Assembly (NCBI GenBank): GCA_041738285.1
Contig: JBGSQB010000180.1
Coordinates: forward strand, 1-64,000
Source of the DNA: SZUA-521 sp041738285
GTDB taxonomy: Bacteria; Pseudomonadota; Gammaproteobacteria; Pseudomonadales; Azotimanducaceae
Direction of reading: 5' to 3'
Length of the DNA: 64,000 bases
The notes under the pieces are model-generated. The model was not told the origin of the DNA. It saw nothing but the letters and a program-made list of their open reading frames with translations, and searched no databases. Made by a program: the position numbers and the translations under genes. Positions 21,405 through 28,701 of this stretch are shown piece after piece; position 1 is the stretch's first letter; each line of letters begins with the position of its first letter.

Positions 21405-21461
21405 GCGTAGGGACCCTTGCATGCGCGCTGCGGTGCCCCGTCGGCCCTCATTCTTCCACGA
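21405..21461 (+). pseudogene. Scrap of an XRE antitoxin 3' end
   Basis: CCTTGCATGCGCGCTGCGGTG and the following bases resemble the last 20 codons of the antitoxin at 8412-8693 (CCTTGCACGCGCGCTGCGGTG in the same context), with several changes. No frame of the original protein survives. Confidence 0.5.
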
Positions 21462-21875
21462 CTACGCTGCCGGCGCTGGCTGCCCTTCCGCACTCGGCAA
21501 TGTTCGATCAATGCACGCCCAACTCGGCGCACTGGATGTCCAGATGGTCATTGCGGGCATCGCAAGGTTCGGGTCGTCGAAGGTCCCGGCTCGAACGAAG
21601 ATCAGATGCGGCCGGGCTTCAGCCTCGCTAAAAAGTGGAGTGCCACATTTGGGGCAGAATCGACGGTGCATTCGATTGCCACTGTCGGCAACATTCGAGT
21701 AGTCGCTCGTATGCCCTGAGACCTTGAAGGTCACGGTGCGAAAGCAAGCGCCAACGGTTCCGCCGCCGGCGCCCAGATATTGGCAATCCCGGCACCAGCA
21801 CACGCGCGTCACAATTGGAGGTTCGGTGCTCTCCCAACCAACCGCGCCGCATAGGCATTGGCCTGTGATCAGCAT
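21462..21875 (-). CDS. GFA-family (glutathione-dependent formaldehyde-activating-like) protein
   Basis: 137 aa. Zinc-ligand cysteines are in place: GQCLCGAVGW, RVCWCRDCQYLGAG and CPKCGTPLF; the barrel continues with LIFVRAGTFDDP. The fold is the Gfa/CENP-V type; real formaldehyde activity is unproven for most members. Inverted cassette. The ATG at 21875 was chosen since LITGQCLCG opens the domain. It is one of three GFA-like genes in the window. Confidence 0.88.
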   Translation of the reverse strand: MLITGQCLCGAVGWESTEPPIVTRVCWCRDCQYLGAGGGTVGACFRTVTFKVSGHTSDYSNVADSGNRMHRRFCPKCGTPLFSEAEARPHLIFVRAGTFDDPNLAMPAMTIWTSSAPSWACIDRTLPSAEGQPAPAA

Positions 21876-21934
21876 TACGATCTCCGGGGTCACGATCAAT
21901 TGAACGTTGCTTTGGAGATCGTACTCTTGATGGG

Positions 21935-22033
21935 TCGTATCGTTCTCGTCGAAGCGGACTCAACGGCGTGTCATCAACCTTGCATCTGCAAGTTGCCGCC
22001 ATCCTGTTGGGCTGCTGAACTCAACCGTTTGGC
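21935..22033 (+). repeat. attC site 33 (decayed, R' GTTTGGC)
   Basis: R'' is lost (GTCGTATCGTTCTCG). Arms CGAAGCGGACTCAAC and GGGCTGCTGAACTCAACC and the hairpin ACCTTGCATCTGCAAGTT are recognisable. Confidence 0.75.
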
Positions 22034-22048
22034 ATCACAGGTATCCCC

Positions 22049-22552
22049 ATGCTGGACCAGCACGACACTCTATCTACCTTCGCCGAAATCGCGGTCGCAA
22101 TAGCCGGTTTCTCGGGAATAGTCATCGCCTTCGGTCATCGTTCTCTCGGTTCGCTTACTCGGCTCGAGCTTAGACGCCTGTCGAACCTGTTTGCGACTTC
22201 GGGATTTGTCCTGTTTTCCACGCTGCTGAGCATCTCTTTGCTCTACGTGGATTCGCTGGAGGCCACCCTGCTCTGGCGAAGCCAAAGCGCCGTGGTCGTT
22301 TTGCTAGGTACGGTCTGGCAGATCATTGATTGGTGGCGAATCGGCCAACTCGAAGCACAAGAAAGAGCTCAGATCAAAGCCGCTGTCATCTATCCCTTCA
22401 GTAGTCTCGCCATCATGGGCTTGGCGCTGCAAATTGCGAACGTCATTTGGTTCGTTTCGCCCTGGCCTTTCTTTATCGCGCTCGTCATCATCACGCTGTT
22501 CGCTTTCCAACAATTTGTCTTGCTGGTAGGTATGGGATTCCGGGATGACTAA
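22049..22552 (+). CDS. Four-helix membrane protein, unknown function
   Basis: 167 aa. Hydrophobic segments at about residues 12-28, 48-67, 80-92 and 112-162 (the last two close together: AVIYPFSSLAIMGLALQIAN and WPFFIALVIITLFAF). The start FAEIAVAIAGFSGIVIAF is a pattern I have seen in uncharacterised bacterial membrane proteins, but I can give no function. ATG 15 bp after the attC. Confidence 0.65.
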   Translation: MLDQHDTLSTFAEIAVAIAGFSGIVIAFGHRSLGSLTRLELRRLSNLFATSGFVLFSTLLSISLLYVDSLEATLLWRSQSAVVVLLGTVWQIIDWWRIGQLEAQERAQIKAAVIYPFSSLAIMGLALQIANVIWFVSPWPFFIALVIITLFAFQQFVLLVGMGFRDD

Positions 22553-22615
22553 CGTGGTTGCAGCAGAACTCCACCGTCAGACCCCAACAACTCAACTCAG
22601 CCGCTCGAGGTCGAC

Positions 22616-22795
22616 ATGCCCATAGACACAACCAAATGCAGATCCTACCGCTCAGAGTTCGTTGAGTGGCTGACCGGCTATGATTTGCAGCCAGCGGCAG
22701 CGTCATGTGAACCGATAGTGGGAACGGTCGACTTCGTCACCCATCTTGCATTTTGCCCGGCAGATCTCGCTCGGTATTGGATGGCAGTACAGTAG
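22616..22795 (+). CDS. Small hypothetical protein (59 aa)
   Basis: An open frame from ATG to TAG, ending directly against the ATG of the next gene (zero spacing). The product, MPIDTTKCRSYRSEFVEWLT and so on, is hydrophilic with three cysteines and no family I know. The tight join to the next gene argues for translation coupling; an accidental frame is still possible. A weak CTCGAGGTCG lies before the ATG. Confidence 0.4.
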   Translation: MPIDTTKCRSYRSEFVEWLTGYDLQPAAASCEPIVGTVDFVTHLAFCPADLARYWMAVQ

Positions 22796-23518
22796 ATGGC
22801 GACCGCATCATCAAGGCTATCGTGGATGCGCATAGCCGCTGAATCTGCAGTGATCGTTGCAAGCATCCTTCTGGCATTTTCGATTGATGCGTGGTGGCAA
22901 GAGCGGACCGATCGAAAAGCGGAACTGGTCCTGTTGGAGCGGTTGAGAGCTGATTTCGTTGAGATGCAGTCAGGTCTGCAACTAGTAGAGGCAGAGCATC
23001 GCGCGGCTCGAAACGCTTGTATCTACCTGTTGGAAGTGACCATTGGCGGTGTCCTGCCAGCCACAGCCGAAATCGATCGAATGATCGCGGTAGTTTTTCT
23101 TACTTCTCGGACGTTCAATCCTGGGACTGGCTCAGTCGCATCGTTCATAAGCAGCGATGGCGCTCAGTTGCTGCGCAATCAGCTGCTTGCGGACAAGCTA
23201 TTGGCATGGTCCAGCCTGGTCGAGGAACTTCAGGAAGAGGAAAAAAATCTACAGAAAGGCGTCGCGGAGCGATGGAGTCCATATTTGGCATCACGCGTGA
23301 GTGTCGGGCCTTACCTCGCCACGTTCGACGAAATGCGCGGAATGCCCGGGAAAGTATCGACGCCTTCGACGCGAGCTCCGCTTGCTGTCGACAGCGAATT
23401 TCAGAATCACGTTCTAGACCGATTCAAGTGGCAGCAGATAGCGCTGCGGGACATCGAGCCAGTTGGTATCGCGATCGCAGATGTTCTTGCACTGATTGAA
23501 GCGGAACTCAGCCATTGA
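22796..23518 (+). CDS. Single-pass membrane protein (DUF6090-like)
   Basis: 240 aa. After a short basic start comes AAESAVIVASILLAFSIDAWW, one membrane helix (residues 14-34), then QERTDRKAELVLLERLRADF and a long, mostly helical domain with coiled-coil character (VEELQEEEKNLQKGV). The helix-W-x-E-x-x layout matches the N-terminal motif of the DUF6090 group. Function unknown. Two-gene cassette with the 59-aa frame upstream. Confidence 0.65.
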   Translation: MATASSRLSWMRIAAESAVIVASILLAFSIDAWWQERTDRKAELVLLERLRADFVEMQSGLQLVEAEHRAARNACIYLLEVTIGGVLPATAEIDRMIAVVFLTSRTFNPGTGSVASFISSDGAQLLRNQLLADKLLAWSSLVEELQEEEKNLQKGVAERWSPYLASRVSVGPYLATFDEMRGMPGKVSTPSTRAPLAVDSEFQNHVLDRFKWQQIALRDIEPVGIAIADVLALIEAELSH

Positions 23519-23585
23519 AACGAACTGACGCACTGCCACAACATGAAACGCATCCAAGCGGTCTTGAGCCACTGGTGTATGCGTC

Positions 23586-23691
23586 GCCGTACGCTTCGTT
23601 GCGGCGGGCCCACCAGGGCGTCATCAAGAGTTGGATGCGCGAGTTTGCCGTCGCCCGCCGGGTCGCTTAACTTTGCCGATATGCGTCAATG
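23586..23691 (+). repeat. attC site 34 (decayed)
   Basis: R'' GTACGCT instead of GTATAAC; CTTCGTTGCGGCGGGCCCAC, GGGCGTCATCAAGAGTTGGA and GCCCGCCGGGTCGC survive; R' reads CGATATGCG. Confidence 0.72.
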
Positions 23692-23705
23692 GATAGCGTG
23701 TCGAA

Positions 23706-24317
23706 ATGATTGATGTTGCGGCCACGTTCATCACCTTCTTCGCTGTAGTCGACCCCATCGGAACCGTACCGGTCTTCATCGCCGTCACAAGTGGTTTCGA
23801 CGAGAATGCCAAGCGGCGAATCGCACTCGTTGCGGCTTTAGCAGCCGCGGGCATTCTTCTGTTCTTTGTGGTGGTTGGAGAGCTGATCCTCGCGGCGATG
23901 TCGATTCCGCTGTCCGCGTTTCAGATCGCAGGAGGGATTGTGCTGTTTCTCTTCGCCTTGATAATGATTTTCGGCGAGAGCAAGCCCGATGAGGAGATTC
24001 GCTTGGCTCACGACCACCATGAGACTGCGATATTTCCTCTTGCTGTCCCATCGATAGCTAGTCCAGGGGCGATGTTGGCCGCTGTACTGCTCACGGAAAA
24101 CGCGCGATACAGTATCTGGGAGCAGGCTCAGACATTCTCTGTCTTGGTGAGCGTTCTCATTACTACCTACGTCCTGATGTTGATAGCTGGGCCGATCAAC
24201 AAGCTCATCGGCAAGAGCGGAGCCAGTGTGGTGAGTCGGGTAATGGGATTGATCTTGGCCGCCGTCGCCATGTCCAACGTGCTCGCTGGCGTGAAATCAT
24301 ACTTCGGACTCGAGTAG
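23706..24317 (+). CDS. MarC-family integral membrane protein
   Basis: 203 aa with six hydrophobic segments. FFAVVDPIGTVPVFIAVTSG holds the conserved D-P-x-G-x-x-P motif of MarC/NAAT proteins, and AIFPLAVPSIASPGAMLAAVLL the second, mirrored P-G motif. The two halves are an internal repeat. Members were named for antibiotic resistance but most are of unknown transport function. The start ATG is 14 bp after an attC remnant. Confidence 0.9.
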   Translation: MIDVAATFITFFAVVDPIGTVPVFIAVTSGFDENAKRRIALVAALAAAGILLFFVVVGELILAAMSIPLSAFQIAGGIVLFLFALIMIFGESKPDEEIRLAHDHHETAIFPLAVPSIASPGAMLAAVLLTENARYSIWEQAQTFSVLVSVLITTYVLMLIAGPINKLIGKSGASVVSRVMGLILAAVAMSNVLAGVKSYFGLE

Positions 24318-24323
24318 GGTGAT

Positions 24324-24415
24324 GCACAACGTGCCCTTGCAGCGAGACTAGCAGGGCGTCGTTACCCATTACCCGCGCAGGTTTGGCGCCGGGCCGCGGG
24401 AGTTCGCCGTCAGGC
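24324..24415 (+). repeat. attC site 35 (92 bp, decayed, cores GCACAAC / GTCAGGC)
   Basis: CCCTTGCAGCGAGACTAGC and GGGCCGCGGGAGTTCGCC are the arms; the centre (TTACCCATTACCCGC) no longer folds. Confidence 0.65.
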
Positions 24416-24635
24416 GAATCGTGGCCTCAAGAGCCTCACTCCTCCCTGATCCGGTCAGGCTTTGGGGCGCCGCGTCCATCTATCTACTAGCGCCCACACG
24501 CTAGGACATTCGTTCACATGGCGGCGATCGGGGAGACCACGGCCGCAAGGCAAGCACGCAGGCATGAGTAGTTCACTTTGGAAGCGTATCCTTCCCAGGT
24601 ACTTCACCCGTTTGAGGTACTGCGATGAATCGGGC
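24416..24635 (+). other. Stretch without recognisable gene
   Basis: I see no coding pattern, RNA gene or repeat. Probably the ruin of a cassette. Confidence 0.4.
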
Positions 24636-24682
24636 GTCCAACGTCTCGTTGTGGCGGAAGCCGCCGCTGGCCGGCGCATAAC
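24636..24682 (+). repeat. attC site 36 (scrap)
   Basis: GTCCAACGTCTCGTTGTGGC, then GCCGCCGCTGGCC and a GCATAAC. Arms only. Confidence 0.5.
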
Positions 24683-25318
24683 GTGCCGAGGGGACTTCCC
24701 ACCGCAATCTACTGGGTGCTTTTGCCCCCGTTGGCGGTCATCGCGTTTCTTCTGGCCGCAGATGCGACTCATGACAAGTCGTGCCAGACCAGACCGCCGC
24801 CAGGTACCGTGATACAGATTCCGGGAGAGCGCATGGAGATACTGCCGCCCCGTGACGACTCACGCGACCTCCTGGCTTTGGACGTTGTTCGAGATCCGTA
24901 CGATGATCCCGGCTTCGAGCTGCGCGCTCGAGACGGTCATATACACCCACATCAGGATGAGCGCTTCGAAGTCCTCAGCGGGAAAGCTCGATTCCTGATT
25001 GGCGACAGGATCGTCGACCTCGGTCCGGGAGGAACTGGCGTCGTGCCAAGGGGGACGCTGCACAACTGGATGGCGATGGACGGCAAGCCGGTTCGCGTCA
25101 CGGCCTACTTTGAACCGGCTCTCGATATCGACGCCTGGTTCGTCAACTTCCACAAACACATCGCGCTGGCAGACTTGGACCTCGTTCAGGCTGCGGTGAT
25201 CTCGCGAGAGTTCGAGCGCGGCGCACCCATGCCTGTAGAACCACCGGCGTTCGTCTGGAACCTCGCCGCGAAGATGCTCGCTCCTCTTGGTCGCCTGTTC
25301 GGGTACAGCGCGTGCTAG
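24683..25318 (+). CDS. Cupin protein with N-terminal membrane anchor
   Basis: 211 aa from GTG. Residues 7-25 are hydrophobic (AIYWVLLPPLAVIAFLLAA), a signal anchor or uncleaved signal. The cupin core follows: HIHPHQDERFEVLSGKARFL with the H-x-H-x-x-E metal set, then GTGVVPRGTLHNW with the second His. Function unknown. Start is uncertain; no ATG is available before the membrane segment. Confidence 0.7.
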   Translation: MPRGLPTAIYWVLLPPLAVIAFLLAADATHDKSCQTRPPPGTVIQIPGERMEILPPRDDSRDLLALDVVRDPYDDPGFELRARDGHIHPHQDERFEVLSGKARFLIGDRIVDLGPGGTGVVPRGTLHNWMAMDGKPVRVTAYFEPALDIDAWFVNFHKHIALADLDLVQAAVISREFERGAPMPVEPPAFVWNLAAKMLAPLGRLFGYSAC

Positions 25319-25337
25319 GGAGTTTATCGGACTCAAG

Positions 25338-25889
25338 ATGGAATCAAGCACCGCAAATCCAATCATTCTTGTCACCGGCGCGATGGCCGCCGGCAAATCT
25401 TCAGTGGCGCAATGCCTTGCTGAAAGACTCGAAGGAAGTGTTCACCTGCGCGGCGACATCTTCCGCCGCATGATTGTTCGCGGTCGTGTCGACATGAGTG
25501 CTGAGCCGGGCACGGAGGCACGCCGCCAACTGTCGCTACGCTATCAAGCTGCCGCACAGACTGCCAAGCTCTACAGTAGCGCCGGTTTCAACGTCGTATA
25601 TCAGGACGTGGTGATCGGACCTGTGCTCGCAGACGTGGTCGCCATGTTCAGGGGGTTTCCACTCTACGTTGTCGTACTCTGCCCACGCGCAGAGGTGATC
25701 TCCGCCAGGGAGAGAGAACGAGCGAAGGTTGGCTATACAACGATCACAGTAGAGCAACTGCATAGAGCAGTTGAGCAAACGCCTAGACTGGGTCTATGGG
25801 TGGATAGTTCCGACATGTCGGTCGAAGAAACCACAGAAGTCATCCTCGCGCGTCTGAGCGATGCGCGGGTCGATTCAACCGGAGACTGA
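25338..25889 (+). CDS. P-loop kinase (chloramphenicol phosphotransferase-like)
   Basis: 183 aa. IILVTGAMAAGKSSVAQCLA contains Walker A (GAMAAGKSS, residues 14-22); VHLRGDIFRRMIVRG has the D after strand 2; FNVVYQDVVIGPVL is the Walker-B strand; VVVLCPRAEVISARERERA is the lid with paired arginines. This order matches small-molecule kinases of the AAA_33/CPT group, including chloramphenicol phosphotransferase. It overlaps no other gene and starts 19 bp after the cupin gene. Confidence 0.75.
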   Translation: MESSTANPIILVTGAMAAGKSSVAQCLAERLEGSVHLRGDIFRRMIVRGRVDMSAEPGTEARRQLSLRYQAAAQTAKLYSSAGFNVVYQDVVIGPVLADVVAMFRGFPLYVVVLCPRAEVISARERERAKVGYTTITVEQLHRAVEQTPRLGLWVDSSDMSVEETTEVILARLSDARVDSTGD

Positions 25890-25947
25890 CAACCGTGCCG
25901 TGGAACAGCTATTGGACGCTGCGTGAAGTCGAACTGAACCGCTAGTC
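25886..25947 (+). repeat. attC site 37 (scrap)
   Basis: CTGACAACCGTGCC and GTCGAACTGAACCGCTAGTC recall R'' and L'-R'; nothing of the centre is left. Confidence 0.4.
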
Positions 25948-25951
25948 GACA

Positions 25952-26449
25952 ATGCGTACTGAGACCGAACGCCTTGTCATACGCTCGTTTTCACTCGCGG
26001 ACATTCCGGCGTATGCCGCGATCGTTGCCGACCCCCGCGTCACGATATACCTTGGGGACGGATCCCCGCACAACTACGCAGAAGCACAAACCTACATTCG
26101 CGATTGCATCGCCAGGGATCAACGGACCGGCATCTCGCGATACGCCGTGATCGGGAAGTCGGAGAAGGACCTCATCGGCTTCTGCGGATTCAAGGAGCTA
26201 GCTGACTACGTGGACTTCGGTTGGCGCTATGCATACGGCGCGTGGGGTCAGGGGTATGCGACAGAAGCGGCGTTCAAAGTACTCGACTATGGGCACAGTG
26301 AACTGCGGCTGACCAACATGGCCGCTGGTTCATACATCGAAAATGTTGCTTCAGTCAGAATTATTCAGCAGCTAGGATTCAAATACGTCGCCCACGATGA
26401 GTTCTACGGCCAGGCAACAGTCCGCTACCACCAGTCGCCGGTCGTCTAG
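25952..26449 (+). CDS. GNAT acetyltransferase (RimJ/RimL type)
   Basis: 165 aa. TERLVIRSFSLADIPAYAAI is the RimJ-type opening, DLIGFCGFKEL and VDFGWRYAYGAWGQGYATEA contain beta 4 and the acetyl-CoA loop (W-G-Q-G-Y-A-T-E-A, complete), and NVASVRIIQQLGFKYV the C-terminal N-x-A-S-x-R-x-x-x-x-x-G-F motif. It acetylates an unknown amine or protein N-terminus. Confidence 0.9.
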   Translation: MRTETERLVIRSFSLADIPAYAAIVADPRVTIYLGDGSPHNYAEAQTYIRDCIARDQRTGISRYAVIGKSEKDLIGFCGFKELADYVDFGWRYAYGAWGQGYATEAAFKVLDYGHSELRLTNMAAGSYIENVASVRIIQQLGFKYVAHDEFYGQATVRYHQSPVV

Positions 26450-26476
26450 CGGGGTGAGGTGATTGAGGTAATCGCA

Positions 26477-26602
26477 ATGCGTGCTGCTTCATGTTCGTGC
26501 GGACAACTGCGCGCAACGGCAGTCACGGTCACGGGCACATCCAGCGGGTACGTTCGCATTTGTGATTCGCGCGGCCAATCTGGAACTATGGCATGCGAGT
26601 GA
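26477..26602 (+). pseudogene. Broken GFA-family gene
   Basis: The frame RAASCSCGQLRATAV is a GFA start (C-x-C-G-x-L-R-A). The expected C-H-C-x-x-C-Q-x-x-S-G-T block is present only as RICDSRGQSGTMACE and then TGA, with two of the zinc cysteines replaced. The rest of the gene is missing; the next gene's ATG overlaps its end. Confidence 0.6.
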
Positions 26603-27126
26603 TCGTCATCCATGGGCCTGCGGCCGCCGGCAAGCACACGATCGGCCGCTTGCTGAGCGAGCGTACCGGGCTCCCTCTCTTCCACAATCACCTGGCGGTC
26701 GATCTCACCAAGACACTGTTCGAGTTCGGCTCGCACGAATTCAACCGATTGCGCGCAGCGGTATGGCGAGCCGCGTTCGCTGAGGCTGCAACCGCCCGAA
26801 GATCGTTCATTTTCACGTTTCACCCGGAAGTGAGCGTTGATCCTGCCCTGATCGCCGAACTCGTCGAATACATCAACACCGTTGGCGGTCGGGTTCACTT
26901 CGTCGAACTGATATGCGGTACAGAAACCGTACTTGAACGCATCGCCAACGAGTCACGGTCTGCCTTCGGAAAGCTAACGGACCCGGATCTCTACGTGCAG
27001 ATCGAGGCGGCAGGTGGGTTCCGGTTCCCGCCACTGCCAGAACCGCTTCTGAGTATCGACACGTCCATCGTGGAGGCGGATCATGCCGCGGAACTCATTG
27101 CAGAGGCGCTGACACGTGCCGCCTGA
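26593..27126 (+). CDS. P-loop kinase-like protein (shikimate-kinase-like)
   Basis: 177 aa. VIVIHGPAAAGKHTIGRLLS carries Walker A (GPAAAGKHT, residues 8-16). LFHNHLAVDLTKTLF is a substrate-binding region, RRSFIFTFHPEVSVDP the middle strand, VHFVELICGTETVLERI the lid. Small-molecule kinase, substrate unknown. The gene uses a start overlapping the end of a broken GFA gene and ends A-A-stop inside a decayed attC (GCCTGAC). Confidence 0.72.
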   Translation: MRVIVIHGPAAAGKHTIGRLLSERTGLPLFHNHLAVDLTKTLFEFGSHEFNRLRAAVWRAAFAEAATARRSFIFTFHPEVSVDPALIAELVEYINTVGGRVHFVELICGTETVLERIANESRSAFGKLTDPDLYVQIEAAGGFRFPPLPEPLLSIDTSIVEADHAAELIAEALTRAA

Positions 27127-27160
27127 CTCGTCGTTGCGACCGGCCCAACAGGACGTGACC
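27119..27160 (+). repeat. attC site 38 (left half, decayed)
   Basis: GCCTGACTCGTCGTTGCGAC, then CGGCCCAACAGGACGTGACC. R'' has become GCCTGAC; no right half. Confidence 0.6.
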
Positions 27161-27180
27161 ACTTGGGTGGACAACCGCCC

Positions 27181-27540
27181 ATGACCAAGCCGCCCGCCTT
27201 CCGCGGTGGCAGGAACATCGCGATGAAGGTACCTGAACATCAGTTCCTACCCACAGTCGAGTCCTACCGCGCGCTTGGAATTCCCGTTGTTGATCAATCC
27301 GATTCGAGCGTGAGTTTCGAGTTCGGACCGATCAGGCTTCACGTAGACAAGGTGACGAACTTCAGCCAGGCCGAGATATGGCTGGAATTCATCACGCCGG
27401 ACGTGGCTGCTGCCGCCGAGGTCGTTGAGCGCACGGGGTTCGTCCGCTGCGATCGAGTCGAGGAGCTTCCCAAGGACTACGCCGGGTTCTGGGTGTCGAG
27501 TCCAGCTTCGATCGTTCACCTCGTGTCCGAGGCGGAATAA
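27181..27540 (+). CDS. VOC-family protein
   Basis: 119 aa. NIAMKVPEHQFLPTVESYRAL opens the first module, FEFGPIRLHVDKV and IWLEFITPDVAAAAEVVERT the second, and GFWVSSPASIVHLVSE the end, where a His/Glu ligand fits. It is less typical than other VOC members in the window. Start ATG 27181; an upstream TTG is possible. Confidence 0.68.
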   Translation: MTKPPAFRGGRNIAMKVPEHQFLPTVESYRALGIPVVDQSDSSVSFEFGPIRLHVDKVTNFSQAEIWLEFITPDVAAAAEVVERTGFVRCDRVEELPKDYAGFWVSSPASIVHLVSEAE

Positions 27541-27546
27541 TGGGTG

Positions 27547-27592
27547 CGCTCGACCCCTCGTTGCAGCGGCCTGGCGAACTCGACCGCCAGGC
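27547..27592 (+). repeat. attC site 39 (scrap, last of the array)
   Basis: CCCCTCGTTGCAGCGGCC, then CTGGCGAACTCGACCGCCAGGC: left and right arms fused, R' GCCAGGC. I find no attC to the right of this point. Confidence 0.55.
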
Positions 27593-27641
27593 AACTCACC
27601 AGGCATGACGCCCACTATGGGCCGATAGAGGAGCACCACGG

Positions 27642-28055
27642 ATGAAGATGGTCTACGCGTGGTTCCCAATGATTGCGCTCACGTCGTCCGCACAGTCGAC
27701 CCTGCAGGACGTCGGGCCACAGGCGTACTTCCCGCTGACCGCGGCGCCGGAGAATCACAAAGTGCTGCTCGAAAATGAGTTCGTGTTGGTTCTCGATGTT
27801 TCGATTCCGCCGGCAGCGACCGTACCCGCCCATCTTCATCCGTGGCCGGCGGTCTTCATCACTCTGGCGCAGGCACAGTTGGCATTCAGAAATCTCGATG
27901 GGGTCCTGATTCGTGAAACACGGCCGAGGCTCACGGATGGTGATCGTCCCCTCGTCGAATGGCGCGAAGCGGATCGGATGCCCGCGACAGTCACAAACCT
28001 GAGCGATCACGAGCAACGGGCGATTCGGATTGAATTGAAGTTCCTAGGGCCATGA
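27642..28055 (+). CDS. Exported cupin-like protein
   Basis: 137 aa. A weak signal peptide (MVYAWFPMIALTSSAQS). The core AATVPAHLHPWPAVFITLAQ has the H-x-H pair, and VNLSDHEQRAIRIELK-like sequence at the end gives the last strand. Similar short proteins are annotated as cupins. Function unknown. A GGAGCACCACGG leader precedes the ATG. Confidence 0.6.
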   Translation: MKMVYAWFPMIALTSSAQSTLQDVGPQAYFPLTAAPENHKVLLENEFVLVLDVSIPPAATVPAHLHPWPAVFITLAQAQLAFRNLDGVLIRETRPRLTDGDRPLVEWREADRMPATVTNLSDHEQRAIRIELKFLGP

Positions 28056-28128
28056 GATACGCATCTACGTTTGGAATCGATGCATCACAACGGTACGTAC
28101 TCGATCGCGCATGCGTAGCCGATCGCCG

Positions 28129-28701
28129 ATGGTAGACGCTCCCGTGCACATCGTCGGAATCTCGGGAAGCTTGCGCGCGGCATCGTCGAACACGCGTCTG
28201 CTTCACGCCGCCAGCGCGTTTACCCCGCCGGGAACGACCATGGCCATCTCGTCACCACTGCGCGAGCTACCACCGTTCGACCCGGACCAGCCACCGGAAT
28301 CAAATGCTGCCGTCGCTGCCTGGGTCCACGAGATCCGGGCCTGCGATGCTCTGATCGTATCGACACCGGAGTACGCACGCGGCTATCCCGGCAGCTTGAA
28401 GAACGCACTGGACTGGCTGGTCGGTACGGACGCCTTTGTCGGCAAGCCGTTCATGCTGCTGAGCGCGACCTCGCGATCAACCGTCGCACAGCGAACGCTC
28501 ACGACCGTCCTCGAGACGATGTCCGGGGCTCACATCGCTGGAGCATCGATCACCATACCGATCCTGGGTACCAACTTCGACGAGACCCAAATTCGAAACG
28601 ACCCAGCCTTTGGGAAGCTTCTCACGACTGCACTTGGACGTTTCGTGGCCGAGGTCAGGAATCGTGGTCTCGAGCGCGCCATTGCGCAGCCGCCAACATG
28701 A
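28129..28701 (+). CDS. NADPH-dependent FMN reductase
   Basis: 190 aa. VHIVGISGSLRAASSNTRLL is the FMN-phosphate-binding G-S-L-R-x-x-S-x-x motif; ALIVSTPEYARGYPGSLKNA and LDWL is the T-P-E-Y-x-x-x-x-P-G-x-L-K-N-x-x-D-W flavin motif. Flavodoxin fold, reducing FMN or quinones and metals with NADPH. The stop overlaps the next gene's start by 4 bp (ATGA), so the two are co-translated. First gene after the array without attC. Confidence 0.92.
   Translation: MVDAPVHIVGISGSLRAASSNTRLLHAASAFTPPGTTMAISSPLRELPPFDPDQPPESNAAVAAWVHEIRACDALIVSTPEYARGYPGSLKNALDWLVGTDAFVGKPFMLLSATSRSTVAQRTLTTVLETMSGAHIAGASITIPILGTNFDETQIRNDPAFGKLLTTALGRFVAEVRNRGLERAIAQPPT

Noticed and set aside
1..27600. Integron integrase or attI in the window
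   Set aside because: No tyrosine recombinase frame was seen on either strand; they must lie to the left.
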